DNA from: Branchiostoma belcheri
Taxonomy: Eukaryota; Chordata; Leptocardii; Amphioxiformes; Branchiostomatidae
Assembly: GCF_001625305.1 (NCBI RefSeq)
Contig: NW_017803669.1
Coordinates: forward strand, 216,443-280,442
Direction of reading: 5' to 3'
DNA: 64,000 nucleotides
Numbering within the stretch: the stretch's first letter is position 1; every line of letters begins with the position of its first letter. Shown one piece after another: positions 1-10,340 of the stretch. Made by a program: the position numbers and the translations under genes. Below the pieces are notes generated by a model. It was not told the DNA's origin, made no database searches, and saw nothing but the letters and a program-made list of their open reading frames with translations.

Positions 1-565
1 AGTGTTTCCCAAGAAAGACAAGAACCATTCTTTTATTTTCTTAAACATTGCTAAGAAAAACAAGAATGGCCCTTTTCAATCATTCTCGGTAACATGAACT
101 AGAAATTTTTTTGACAAACACAAGAAAAAAATCTTAAATCTGACCACTTTGATATCAGGTAAGAAAGAAATCTTCCATGGAGATTAAATAAGAAAATTGA
201 ACTAATTCTGAGGGAATTTTAAGATTAAAAGAATTTTAATCTTGTAACTTAGAACCTTCCCTAGAAATATTGTCTTTACTAAAGAAATTTCAAGATTACA
301 AGAATTCTAATCTTGTAAGTTAGAATCTCCTCTAGAAATATTTCTTCACCGAAGAAAAATCAAGATTTAAAGAAGCCTATTTTAGAAAAATTATCTCCAC
401 TCAAGAAAAATGAGAAAATTGTTCTTGGTGCAAGAATGTAGGTATACAGAAAATTTATTTTTTTCTTATTTTTTTCTTATTATTCTCCCCCAAAGAAAAA
501 TTTTCTTCCCATGAGAAAATAAGAAAAACAAGAAAAAGCATTTTTGGTAGTGTACAGTGTATTTT
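1..565. repeat. AAGAAA-rich tandem-repeat region
   Basis: The whole stretch is dominated by AAGAAA/TTTCTT motifs. Within it, 221-291 and 292-361 are two clear head-to-tail units of about 70 bp (each begins AAGATTA, then TCTTGTAA, then CTAGAAATAT), and a third degraded unit starts at 362. Several units contain a short inverted pair (AGAATT...AATCTT). It looks like a diverged minisatellite, possibly the internal array of a transposable element. No coding potential is seen. Confidence 0.7.
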
Positions 566-1379
566 TCACAAGAATAACACCATGGTACATGGTACATTGT
601 ATTAAAAGACAGTGGGAACCACAGTTGGAGTTGTAAAATTAATGTAATTATATTAAAGGGACACAATAGATTGATAAATCTGTCATTATGTTATGCAGGG
701 TGTGTCTGAAAAGTGATTTCTACACTTAGTTCGTTAGTCCGTCATAGTTTGAAGTGCTACCGGCTGTTTGAAGTTGTGGCTAGTCATGGCTAGGACTGAT
801 CTGAGTCTCTGTCATTCTTAAAAAATATCATCTAAATAAAAAATGGTTGAATATGCATCTATCATTTTCCTGACACCAATGAGTAAAAAAAATGACTTAT
901 TTAAAGTTTGGCACCTTTGATAAAAAGCTGAGATAAAGAAACACACCCCATATTTAAGTCTCTGAGATAACAGACATAATTGCCACTTTGTGCAGAAGAA
1001 AATGCATATCTGTGACATTTCCTGAGCCCACCAGGCAAGCAAATGTCATCAGATAAGTTTCTCAAGAAATGTAATCACACCAACCCAGTGACATGCTAAT
1101 GGATTGGTGGTTAAATTCTCGCCCGATTGTGAAAGTTTGAGGCTTTTGCCAGGGAGAGTTCTGATAAAAAGCAAAGATAGTAAACATTATGGGGCCACTT
1201 TGTAATGATTGACAGGGGTGAGGCTTAATGAAAATATGTGACACCTTTCTTCTCAGTTAGAGATTGGACAGGGATAAGGGAAAAGCTTTTACAACTTAGA
1301 GATTTTCGTTCTGTTTGGGATATGAGCCAAATATGATGTTAAGGATCAGATGCACAGTGATGCCCTTTAGAACCTTTCA
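566..1379. other. unannotated sequence with one PBX-MEIS motif
   Basis: I recognise no repeat or gene here. The part from about 1060 to 1260 lacks the repeat families seen elsewhere and carries an exact TGATTGACAG decamer at 1206-1215, the published binding form for PBX-MEIS/PREP heterodimers. This could be unique regulatory DNA, but a single decamer is weak evidence. Confidence 0.3.
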
Positions 1380-1686
1380 CACTTGGGCTAGACTGTTAGG
1401 CTTGTGGTAACTTTTTGCCTTCGCCAAGGTTGTTTTCCATAGTGTTTGTATGCATGTACAATCATATAATACTATGTGTGCATTTGCCTTCGTGAGAAGG
1501 GTTTAAAATCAGTCATCTTTAGTGTGGGAGACTGTGGATTTAGTGGCATAACTCTTGAAGGCAAATGGATCAATATTCATGATTTTTGGCAGACAGGTTA
1601 CTGTTGGGGAGACCAAGGTCAAGTGCAAACATAGGCTTTGTGGGTGGTCCCTATATCACTGCCATGGACCTTTTGTGTTTGTCATT

Positions 1687-1727
1687 ATGGGTTCACCACA
1701 CCACGAAGTGGTGTGTGGTGAACCCAT
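1687..1727. repeat. long perfect hairpin of repeat family B
   Basis: ATGGGTTCACCACACCAC pairs with its complement around a short GAAG-type loop. The same hairpin recurs in inverted context at 18537-18573 and, degraded, at 43599-43632. In each case it is followed by the pyrimidine-rich TTCTTCTCC...CTGCC tract, so it is a fixed internal feature of one dispersed repeat family. Confidence 0.85.
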
Positions 1728-2018
1728 ATTGCTTTTTCTGGTGTTTCTTCTTCTCCTGCCATTTTTTAAATGGATTCAGCTTCTTCATTTTAGGGCCTAA
1801 GGTCCTGAAATTTGGTATGGAGGTACAGTGGGCAAATACCCCTAGGCGTTTTTTAATTTTTGTGATACGGGCTTTTAGAATGGTTTTATTTGAGTTTTTT
1901 GGCTGTGTTATAGCAAATGTATTACTGTGTTAGTGTGCCGTGTTTACCACGTTTGGGCATGAGTCATCACAATGGAATGCAGGGCATCAACCAATAGGCA
2001 TGCAGCTTTCCTCTATTC

Positions 2019-2149
2019 TTCTTGCTGATTGGCTGTTGGGATTTAACTTGATTAACACCTGCACAGAGCATTTCCACCTGCACAGAGCATTTCTTGCTGA
2101 TTGGCTGTTGGGATTTAACTTGATTAACACCTGCACAGAGCATTTCCAT
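2019..2149 (+). repeat. 72-bp tandem duplication
   Basis: The unit starting TTCTTGCTGATTGGCTGTTG at 2019 is repeated from 2091 with a period of 72 bp and almost no divergence; the second unit is about 59 bp long. Inside the first unit GCACAGAGCATTTCC is itself doubled. Each unit carries an ATTGG (inverted CCAAT) box. The near identity indicates a recent local duplication. Confidence 0.85.
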
Positions 2150-2431
2150 ACTAACAGTATGTCTGTATTCAAGTGTTTTGGTAGGTATTTCAAGCTTTCC
2201 TGCTCCAGCATTGGAATGCGGGGCATGAACGTTTTTTTTTTATTTTGAAAATCAACAGTTTGCATTATGCAATTAAAAATCCTAACCAATAAAGTAGGGA
2301 ATAGCTATCCAACTGTTGTTTTAGTTGTATGTTACTTCATATTATAGTTATATCAATGTAAATCATTGTTTTCCCTTGTGTTTCTCATTCTTTCCCTGCC
2401 ATGTCGTAAAATGTGGTGAACCCATCGCTGT

Positions 2432-2463
2432 ATTTGCTCCAAAGCAAATATTGGCCTTTCTAG
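2432..2463 (+). mobile_element. Helitron 3' terminus
   Basis: ATTTGCTCCAAAGCAAAT forms a 7-bp stem hairpin at 2432-2449. Ten bases later the element ends in CTAG (2460-2463), with T as the next base. Hairpin plus CTRR end plus T target base is the established Helitron terminus. Confidence 0.85.
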
Positions 2464-3085
2464 TTTGTTAGTGATTTTTGAGTGGGACATGGATGCTTGG
2501 GCAGTAAGTATCTGGCATGGTTTTCAGCAAAATAGCTGCTTTCTTGGAGCTGCTGTGGTCATTTTTATGAAGGAATGTGACTAGGGATAACTTTTGATGT
2601 TGTGGATGTTTTTTACATGTTTTTTGTAGGTTGCTTGTTGTGTGTGAAAAAAAGGTTGTTGAACTTGTCATTCCTTCTGGAATCTATCATCTCCCTTCAA
2701 TGCATGCAGCCTACCTGAGAGCAAACTTCACACCAATTTCCATTGAATCACAGCAGGAAGATGTGAAGGAGATTAGCGTGTGAGCCATTTCCTGCCACTT
2801 GTCAAGTTTCCCATCACTCCCAGCCCACTTTAATCCCTGCTGGGCTTACTGTCCCGGGCTACTTTATTGCACACAGGTTTCGGATGAAAGGGTCAATGAC
2901 ATAGAGAAGTGATGGACATCTTTGTAGGACATAGGAGATATTTGTAGGACTAGGGAGTTGTTGTGATCTGTCTTTTTAACATCAGCCTAAAATAACGTTT
3001 GTTTGACAGTAGTAATGGCAGAATCATGACAAAATTTGTTGTCATCATTTGTCTTTTATCCAGCATGTAGTCTCTTATTCCTGTA
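2464..3085. other. unannotated sequence
   Basis: No repeat family or gene recognised. The part from 2690 to 2900 is compositionally more complex than its surroundings and contains a TTTAATCCC (OTX/bicoid-type) motif near 2829. No significant reading frame is seen. Confidence 0.3.
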
Positions 3086-3194
3086 ATAATACTAGTAGTC
3101 TCTTATTAGAATAGACTTGATTGTATTCATCACATTGTTGCCATACATTGTACCATGTACAACTGTCGAGCAATAAAGTTTATTCATTCATTTC
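3086..3194 (+). mobile_element. LINE 3' tail fragment
   Basis: The stretch ends in CAATAAAGTTTATTCATTCATTT. The combination of AATAAA with a short ATTC-type repeat tail matches the end of the LINE at 20064-20090 in this window (CAATAAAGG...CATTCATTCATT). It is read as the 3' UTR end of a CR1/L2-like non-LTR retrotransposon. No coding part remains. Confidence 0.5.
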
Positions 3195-3412
3195 AAGTTT
3201 TGTTACAAATGTGACCTATTTTGTTTGTCTATATTTGTTTATAATGGTAGAATTCTAACAAAATGCGTGTCACACTAGCCTTACATGACTGTATATTTTG
3301 GTTTCTTATACACTGATTTTGGTACTGTTACAAACATGACCTATTTGTATACCAACACCTTAACCAGAACCAATAACGTTACATGTTCGTTTTTTTTTTT
3401 TTCATTTCAAGC
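3195..3412. other. unannotated AT-rich sequence
   Basis: It contains a run of T at 3390-3402 and partial self-similarity (GTTACAAA...ATGACCTATTT occurs twice, near 3202 and 3328). Nothing else is recognised. Confidence 0.4.
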
Positions 3413-4030
3413 TTCTAATTGCCTTCGTCAGAAAAGTATGTTTTCGGTTTGGGCTTAGTGGAGTAGAGGTGGTGTGGGTCTGTATGTACAAATGTATATC
3501 AACGTCACAACTCGAGAAGATAGATCTGTAGATGTATCTTTTTGATATTGCATATATTAAGCTGTTGCAAAAAATTTTTTACACCTGCATGGCATTTTGC
3601 AACAATACTGCAGGGGAATTTTTATGCATTTATGCATCATATCTTGAAAAGCTATGAATGGTTATTAACATTTGGTAGGTGAGTAGCAATTGTGGAAACA
3701 TAGGTCAAGCTCGAAAATGGTTATCCTGACAGTGGGATATTCTTTTGTTCTTGCAGTGGGTTGTGTTTTTGTTTGTGTACAACGTAATTCGAGGAAATGC
3801 AGATGGTTGTTAATGATATCTAGTGACTGGGTAGGGCAAGCAAAGACGAAGGTCAAGTTTTATAATGGGCCTCCTGCAGCATAGCGTTAAAGGTTGAGGT
3901 AAAATTTGCCACAAGTGTCAGGTCAATGATTTTTGAGTAGTGGAAAGCTGTTGAGGCTTAACAGCAAGTGTAATTTTGGGTCTCTTTGCAGCTTGTTTCG
4001 AACTGTAGTGGGTGTTTTGTTTTTTTAACT
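3413..4030 (+). repeat. dispersed repeat, Helitron-like interior (copy 1)
   Basis: This aligns by eye over most of its length with 15780-16680. Shared landmarks, in order, are GTATGTTTTCGGTTTGGGCTT, GTAGGTGAGTAGCAATT, GTACAACGTAATTCGAGGAAA, GGTCAAGTTT, AAGCTGTTG and CAGCTTGTTTCGAACT. The copy at 16 kb is followed by a Helitron 3' end (on the other strand), so this is probably old Helitron-derived DNA. It retains the empty site for the hAT-like insertion at 15825. Confidence 0.6.
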
Positions 4031-4187
4031 TTTTAAGCTCGTAGATGGATTTTGTTCATTTTTTAAAGGCAGGTACTTCAGGTAATGAATAACATATTTT
4101 TTTTTATAACACTCACTCAAAAGATGTATGAAGTTTGCAATCAGTGTCTAATTAACAGAATGAAATAAAGGTTTGTAGTTTTGTATA

Positions 4188-4320
4188 ATGGGGGGGGGGT
4201 GCCCTAATATCGCACAGTTTTCACGTGCTCCAACTCACGATGTTCCATCGCTAGTTGTCAGAAGTGTTCAGGTTTTGAATGTTTCATTCATGTTTTTGAA
4301 TGAATTTTGAAGACATTCAA
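4188..4320 (+). repeat. fragment of the 'GGGTGCCC' dispersed element
   Basis: From GGGGGTGCCCTAA to GAAGACATTCA this matches 51873-51985 and, inverted, 45215-45340. Shared words include TTGTCAG, GTTCAGGTTTTGA and GAATTTTGAAGACATT. Only the left part of the element is present here. Confidence 0.65.
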
Positions 4321-5028
4321 GGCAGCACATAACTATTAGTAAGTAGAACTATATCAAGGAAAAACTGCATGCATTCTGAGATGGTGTGGATGTTAATAAA
4401 TTAAATGAAAAAGTCAATTTACACACATCACAAAAATTTATACATATAAATTTCTACCTACATTTTATAAGTAACGCAATTAAAAAAAGAGGCAGATACA
4501 TTCAGAACTGTGAAATGAGTGTCAACAGTTCTGGAAAAGAAAGCAGCCGAAGTTTTTTTTATTGTATTGTGGTTATTGCAGCCTCTGCATGCAGGGTTAA
4601 GTGCTCTCGCTTCTGGTAATCAGGTCTCCAAATCATATATTGCCTATTTGCTGTTTTTATGTTTTTTCGGTGAAAATAGGGCAGCAAAGTAGGTCAACCA
4701 AATGCTGGTGACAGTATTTTGGCTCAGATAAGCCCATTCAAACTGTAGATGTATAAGCATTTGGACACCCTGAAATTGTGTAAGTCTCAAATAGAGCACG
4801 GATCATGATCCCATAAATGAGACATGTACTAGTATTATGGCATCACTAGTGCACCATGAACATCATTAACGGCTTTGAAAAGAGCATGGATTTTCAGGGA
4901 TTTTGGAAATATGTGCCACTTTTTATCTTGAAAATTAGGGGAATGACCAGCATATTTCAAAATCAAAGTTTGGGCAATACATCAAGTACATAGAAAATGT
5001 GTAAATTAATAAAATAATGCAAAAGGGA
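4321..5028. other. unannotated AT-rich sequence
   Basis: No gene or recognised repeat is seen. A 77-codon open frame at 4386-4619 has no recognisable domain and is probably chance. Confidence 0.4.
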
Positions 5029-5060
5029 CTAGAAAGACCGACATTTGCTCGGGAGCAAAT
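5029..5060 (-). mobile_element. Helitron 3' terminus (minus strand)
   Basis: Read on the minus strand it ends in CTAG (5029-5032) with T as the next base. A perfect ATTTGCT/AGCAAAT hairpin lies at 5043-5060, separated by 10 bases. The element body extends to higher coordinates (TTTCAGTCCAT tract), but its other end is not visible. Confidence 0.8.
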
Positions 5061-5128
5061 ACAGCATATTTCAGTCCATTTACCTCCCCATTCCAAAATT
5101 CTATCCAGTATAAAGTGTTTTAATACCC

Positions 5129-5180
5129 ACTAATTTGATTTGTTGGTTCTCAGATTTTTTCAGAAAAAATATGAAGTGAC
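5129..5180 (+). mobile_element. MITE 5' fragment (Harbinger-like family)
   Basis: TAATTTGATTTGTTGGTTCT followed by CAGAAAAAATATGAAG matches the 5' portion of the MITE copy at 31560. The rest of the element is absent. Confidence 0.55.
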
Positions 5181-5331
5181 TGCAAAATAACAACAAGACT
5201 GACAATGATTGCCATGGCGACTGTGGTTGTTATTAGGGTTATTGTTTGCATGGCACTGTCTTCATGATTTTGGGAAGCCTCCTTGTGGTCTGTCATGAGT
5301 TTGTTAAAATAACATTTGAGGTCGCATTTCT

Positions 5332-5764
5332 CTGGGAAAACCTGTCATGCGAACCCCGGGCTCATTCACTATGCACTCAGGGGAGGGTAGGAGTGATCTC
5401 CTGAACTGCATTGTATCTGTCTAGACTTACAGGTAACAAATACTTTCCTATCGTTATTACTGGTATGAAATATTATATGTCATCACCACCAGCAGTATAC
5501 GAATAAACAGCGATAGTCATCAGCTTCATTGCATCTGAACACTGGTAATTGTATATCGTTATTACAAAGTTTAATATCCTATGTGCATCACTGGCAGTAT
5601 ACATTTTGTACATGTACAGTGTTAATACTGCCATCACTGGCAGTATACATTTTGGACATGTACAGTGTTAAGTCTAGACAGATAAAGTACATTTGTACAG
5701 TTCAGTAGATCACTCCTCCCCTCCCCTGAGTGTATAGTGAACCAGCCCAGCAAGGTTTTCCCAG
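5332..5764. mobile_element. foldback element, 433 bp
   Basis: CTGGGAAAACC at the left pairs with GGTTTTCCCAG at the right. The inverted arms run about 100 bp (5332-5436 and 5668-5764), including TCAGGGGAGGG and TCTGTCTAGACTTA. The centre holds a tandem duplication of CATCACTGGCAGTATACATT (units at 5586 and 5632). No target duplication is evident and no protein is encoded. Confidence 0.75.
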
Positions 5765-5925
5765 GGGTTTACAGGAATTTGGACTGTGTAGGACTGTGGG
5801 CATACATATGTAGATGTATGTGTCAGCAAAATTCCAGACATGCCTGTGGACATTCCATGCCTGAGGAATAAATTACTGTACAATTCCCAGAATTCTTGCA
5901 AATTGCAAACAATACTGTAACATTA

Positions 5926-6110
5926 GGCTCGCCCATGAGGCATCGCCAAAAAAACAGGCTTACATCTAGGCATCCTATGATACATGTAGCCCCAAATGCT
6001 ATAATAGGAGCCATTAAGCCAACATACCTGTCTGGTCTGTAATTCAAACAATGAATTTCAAACTTTTTATCAAACCAATTGATAGACGTACTAACAACTC
6101 TCGATAGGGC
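5926..6110 (+). mobile_element. degraded MITE fragment (Harbinger-like family)
   Basis: AGGCATCCTATGAT, AATAGGAGCCATTAAG, CAACAATGAATTT-type words and CTTTTTATCAAACC follow the order of the central part of the complete copies at 12992 and 31560. Both termini are missing. Confidence 0.6.
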
Positions 6111-6289
6111 TTTTTGCTATTGTTGGACAAAAAACACACACTTCTGGCTCCTATTCCCTAATGTTAAAGCCACATGATTTGAAATTTGCACAGGTGCGAG
6201 TTTGGAACAGTCCATTCCTTGATTTTCCTGTTTTTGACCTTTGAACGGCTAGGACTTTGGTATAGGACTATGACTCTGTTTTGACACAT

Positions 6290-6438
6290 CAGACATTTAT
6301 GTTTATTGTATGTTGTCCACTCTTGTCTTACTGTATGTAACAATGTCTTGTGTAATTTTGCTGTGCCCCCTTGGAAAACACCTAAATGTAAGCTGAATGG
6401 GGCTACCCAGCCGTCTTATGATGAAATAAATAAATATG
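6290..6438 (+). mobile_element. probable LINE 3' UTR and tail
   Basis: Reads as a short C-terminal/3' UTR stretch ending GATGAAATAAATAAATA, resembling the tail at 12227-12252. The identification rests on the tail form and position only; no protein motif is preserved. Confidence 0.4.
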
Positions 6439-6466
6439 GGGAGAGAGGTGGACTGAAATACGTTGT

Positions 6467-6498
6467 ATTTGGTCCTGAGCAAATGTCCACCTTTCTAG
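6467..6498 (+). mobile_element. Helitron 3' terminus (imperfect hairpin)
   Basis: ATTTGGTCCTGAGCAAAT keeps the hairpin with one stem mismatch, followed by a 10-base spacer and CTAG at 6495-6498, then T. It is preceded by the GACTGAAATA tract found before the termini at 34851 and 56295. Confidence 0.75.
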
Positions 6499-6538
6499 TA
6501 CTTTGTATGTTTTATGATATGTTTCATAAATTTTGTTG

Positions 6539-7264
6539 ATAGAAATTTATTTTTCTTCTGTAGGTAAGTTGCTGCCATCCCGTTTACAACCCTACATGTA
6601 TTACTTCAATAACTGCCAGGCAAGATGTGCTGTCTTCTAAATACATGCACAAGGAACCATGAATGTCACCCGAACTGGTGAGTACAGGAATGAAAACCAA
6701 TCTGCCCATGGCTTTGAATATTGCAGTGTTTGTAAAAATAAGTATGCTGTCCATGGTGCTGAAGTGTGAGAGGTTCTATCAAGGAACTGAAGATGTGGAG
6801 ACTTAACTTGAAAGGAAAGTAGAGGAGTTGAGTATGAGTAAAGAAAGCCAGAGTTGGGGCTGTGCTTGCTCTTGGTGGTAGACCTTACAATGAGCAAACG
6901 GTAGCCTTGGGATCTTCTGAACCTCCCCCTTTTCATTTGTTGTTTTTCATTTGATCCCCCCAAAAAATCATTGAATAAGTTTTATTCTATCCTTGAAAGG
7001 CGAGAAGTTATGACAGTATTTCTAGGGTACATAAAACTTTCTGACAATTCTATCCTGAATTATGAGCTGTCCTGTCCGTAGTGCTAACGCATGAATCATC
7101 CACACAGAGATGTACATGGGAGATGTGCCATACATTGTAATGAACTTTGGCATACTTTACACATGATTATGAGGTATGGGCTCCAGAGAGCTGGAGAATA
7201 TATAGTCTTATCAATGGAAAAGTATAAACAATGCATTGTAATGATGGTAGCAGCAGTCTTATAA
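6539..7264. other. unannotated sequence
   Basis: A 108-codon minus-strand open frame at 6637-6963 (rich in Ser, Tyr and Arg) shows no recognisable domain and no splice context. I see no repeat family here. Confidence 0.35.
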
Positions 7265-7269
7265 GACTA

Positions 7270-7587
7270 CATGCCCGTAGCCAGGATTTTGAATGGGGGG
7301 GGGGGGTTCTTCCCACTGCTTGAGGGGGAAATTTTGAAAAATGAACCTTCTAAAATGGCATTTTATTCATTTTTGAGAGGATTTCCAAGAAAAAATCAAT
7401 TTTTATTCAATGACAAAGGGAGCAGTTTTTCTACGATTCTAGTCCATCTTTTCAAGAAAAGTCTTGGACCTTTACATACAAATTGGACCAAATAGTGGAC
7501 CTTTACATAAAAAGTGGACCAAAAAGTGGACCTTTGAGCCTTGTGTGTTCTTCCGAACCCCCCGAACCCCCCCTGGCTACGGGCATG
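7270..7587. mobile_element. TIR element, 318 bp, with 5-bp target duplication
   Basis: CATGCCCGTAGCCAGG at the left is matched by CCTGGCTACGGGCATG at the right, a perfect 16-bp TIR. GACTA flanks both sides (7265-7269 and 7588-7592). The interior has poly-G/poly-C next to the TIRs and a short tandem of TGGACCTTTACATA-type units (7470-7540). It is non-autonomous, and the superfamily cannot be fixed from this alone. Confidence 0.85.
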
Positions 7588-7592
7588 GACTA

Positions 7593-8159
7593 CCAGGTAA
7601 GTTACGTTTGTTAATTGTGAACTTCTGATTTTTGTTGTTGTTAAGATATTTAACTTTTATGATTGGAACAAAAGCTGTCTGAATGATAGCATTTAGCAGG
7701 ATACATGTACAGTATATTCAACACACCCTAGATACATTTAAGTAGTGTAATTAACCTACCTGCCTACCTACATGTAGGTAATTGCTTACCATGAAATCAA
7801 CTTATAATAATTATGTCCCTGTTCCAAACATTTGTATCTATTCAGCAAATCTATCAGATAAAGTGAGATTTGCCATATGGAAAAGAGCTAATCTTCCCCT
7901 CCTACAATCACCCCCATCAAAGAGACACATTTGCTGTCCACAGGAACAAGGCAAATGGGACGTACAGTTGTACATAGGTGCAGTAAAGTTAAAACCTGGC
8001 CATAGCGCTCCTGGGATTGCTGCAATGTGTGTAATGTGGTTAACTCACCTGATCTGCTCTGATTCTTGGGTTGGTTAGTTCTGCCAACAGCTGATGCCTC
8101 CTCTCTGAAAAAGCAGCATGGATTTAGTGCCGACACAAACAAAAATTTAAGACTAGCAG
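7593..8159. other. unannotated sequence
   Basis: A 98-codon plus frame at 7782-8078 overlaps an 84-codon minus frame. Neither shows a recognisable domain, and both are most likely chance. Confidence 0.3.
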
Positions 8160-8160
8160 T

Positions 8161-8563
8161 ATTCTATTTTATTTTATTTTATTCTATTTTATTTTATTTA
8201 TTTAAATTGCCAACAATACAATGCAATACAGTGGAAGCCCTGGCAGCTGAGCTGATGTCGGGCCCCACATTGTGAAATACATACACACATAATCATACAC
8301 ACATCATAACACAATAAAGTAACAAATCACAGAAATTTCTCATACCCTACAATCCATAACCTAGGCCAATGACAGTATATACAAAAAAGACTAGCAGTAG
8401 TAACAATGAGCATTTCATTTAGGGATATATAAACATCAGTTGATGTCAATATTGGATACATTGTGTGCCACAAGGCGTCAAAGACTTGACTGAAAAGGAA
8501 AGGAGAGGGGTTGTGTACAGTTCTTTCTGATATGCAATAAAAGTCTATAAAGGCTGTGTACAT
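8161..8563 (-). mobile_element. minus-strand retroposon 3' end with AAAAT-type tail
   Basis: On the minus strand the region ends in an AAATAAATAAAATAAAATAG-type tail (plus coordinates 8161-8204), as expected for the 3' end of a LINE or SINE copy. A 78-codon minus frame (8327-8563) upstream of it carries no reverse-transcriptase motif I can name. Family unknown. Confidence 0.4.
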
Positions 8564-8569
8564 GAATCT

Positions 8570-9520
8570 ATCTCTCTAACATAGTGGAAACATTCTTCTT
8601 TAAAGAAGTTGCTAACTGTCTGTGTCTATATGTGCAGGGCAACTTCTAGGCACTGATCTAAGTTTGAGTTGCTGGAACAGCGTTTCTTCTCCCTATGTCA
8701 GAAACATCATGAGGAAATAAGTACTTTTTCAAAGGGCACAGCTCAGCTACATTTATCTGTACATACTTCGATTTGTTTTTTAATGTGTTTGTGCCATGTT
8801 ATGCATGTATGTATACTATGGGCTGTTGAGCATAAAATAGACAATAAACTATTTGGGCATGTTGGGGTTCTAACACAAACACTCTAACCATTACACCACA
8901 TGCTGCCACTGTGCGATTCAAACTGTTTCTTACTCTAGTCTCCTCTCAAATTCTCCAGCTTCATCCATAATGCAAATGCAGACTCCACATAACAAATGGC
9001 ATGGCATGCAGGAATCAGACAACAGCTAGCTATATTTGTTGGTAACCCTTATAAGGTCTGAGTAAAGCATAAACTGAAAGAAAGAAGCTTAGATTTCAAC
9101 AGAAAATGGGTCATCTGAGGCCGAATTCCCACTAACTGAATAGATAAAAGAGATGTGTTATGTGCTGAGATGGAAGTGCAAGGTTGTATAATTGTAGGCT
9201 ATTCATTGAAATTACCATTTAAGGCATTGATGGTTTGATAAGCCTGTGAGAGTAGATAATTGGTCTTATGTAGGTACAGTCCTAGCATTACTAGTAGTAA
9301 ATGCATGTCCTACATTTACATTAATACAGTAGAGGCATTGATACAGTACAGGCATTTGAAGGAACTGGAAAAAAACAGTTGAACATGACAAAAAGTCATG
9401 AGTGTCACTGTTATGTGAACGAGGATAAGGTAGCTCCTATGGTAAGAGTTGTAAGACAATAACAAAGGAACTGCTACTGTTCCTTAGGTGGTGGTAGGGC
9501 GGGGTCACATGTCCTCGAGA
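8570..9520. other. unannotated sequence
   Basis: Nothing recognised: no repeat family, RNA gene or convincing exon. Confidence 0.35.
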
Positions 9521-9529
9521 GTTGTATGT

Positions 9530-10340
9530 GCAGTCCTCACTTCCGGTTCAGGGTGGGGTTGTCCCCCTTAACTCCACACACTTGTACCAATGTGGTTCTT
9601 GGTCGAGAATGTCTGTTGCTTCCAGTCTGAAAGAGTGTCCCTGATGATGTTGTGTATGGTGGTAGATGGTACATGAGTATATCCACATGAGCTCTGCAAT
9701 GTTGTTTGTACCTTTCCTTCAACGGTTGGCTGGTTTCTCCAATGTTACCTACCATTGCAGTTGGTTTCTTCACACGAGTATGTAGATAACCTCAGATTTG
9801 ATTGCTTTCTGCACATGGTCCTTAGCATGAACCAACTCCTGTCTCAGGGTGAAGTAGGGTTTGAAGTTGGTGCTGATGTTGAAGCCTTGTAGGCTTCGTC
9901 TCAGTTTTTCTGACACGCCTTCAATGTAGGGGATAGTGATGTTGACCGTCAAATGGCTTGCCTCTGGGTGGTTTCTTGGACTGGTTGGAGGGTTTGAGAG
10001 CTTTGTTGAATGTTCTCCAGGTGAATGTGCTCTTTGGACTTGGCCTCTTCTGATGTGATGATTGTGTTTGATGGAATAGTGTCCTTATGACGCCCAGTTT
10101 TTCTCCAAAAGATGGTGTGATTTACAGGCTAGGTACCAGTCTGTGTGAATGGGCTTCTCACACATTTTAACATTGAAACTGCCGCCTTCCTGCCAGCCAC
10201 TTGCCTTAGTCTGTAGTCTGCACCAGGTGTCGTCAACATATCGAAACCAGTTGGCCGGGGGAGTGTCGGGGAACATGGTGAGGGCTTTCTGCTCAAATTT
10301 CTCCATGTACAAGTTGACAACATCTTACAATACAATAGGA
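9530..10340 (-). pseudogene. Penelope-like retroelement relic (RT plus GIY-YIG endonuclease)
   Basis: The minus-strand reading, broken by frameshifts and stops, keeps the domain order of Penelope-like elements. First comes the reverse transcriptase core with WFRYVDDTW (YVDD catalytic motif, about 10240), then KPIHTDWYL and SHHLLE, the post-catalytic RT region. Next is the linker with LKPSNQSKKPPRG (in another frame), PYIEGVSEKLRRSL and TLRQELVHAKD. Last is the GIY-YIG endonuclease part, with a CEETNC zinc-type pair (frame-shifted, about 9755-9770), GETSQPLKERYKQH, ILDQEPHWYK in another frame, and NPTLNRK near 9540. Intact elements encode one protein of roughly 700-900 residues; only the C-terminal third or so remains. 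It is dead. The family assignment is firm from motif order; the subfamily is not determined. Confidence 0.9.

Larger units (their letters stand above)
1380..2463 (+). mobile_element. Helitron-like non-autonomous element, 3' part
   Basis: The right end at 2432-2463 has the Helitron 3' signature (hairpin, 10-nt spacer, CTAG followed by T). Upstream lies sequence shared with other copies: a GCCTTCG-containing start region near 1410, a tract around 1600-1670 (GGTCAAG), a long perfect hairpin at 1687-1727, a TTCTTCTCCTGCC tract, a CTGAAATTTGGTATG module and the CCCCTAGGCGTTTTTT block near 1840. The 5' TC end could not be placed, so the left boundary is approximate. No Rep/helicase coding sequence is present. 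Confidence 0.55.

Noticed and set aside
1687..1727. microRNA precursor
   Set aside because: The hairpin is a fixed part of a dispersed repeat family with other copies at 18537 and 43599, and the stem is perfect and short.
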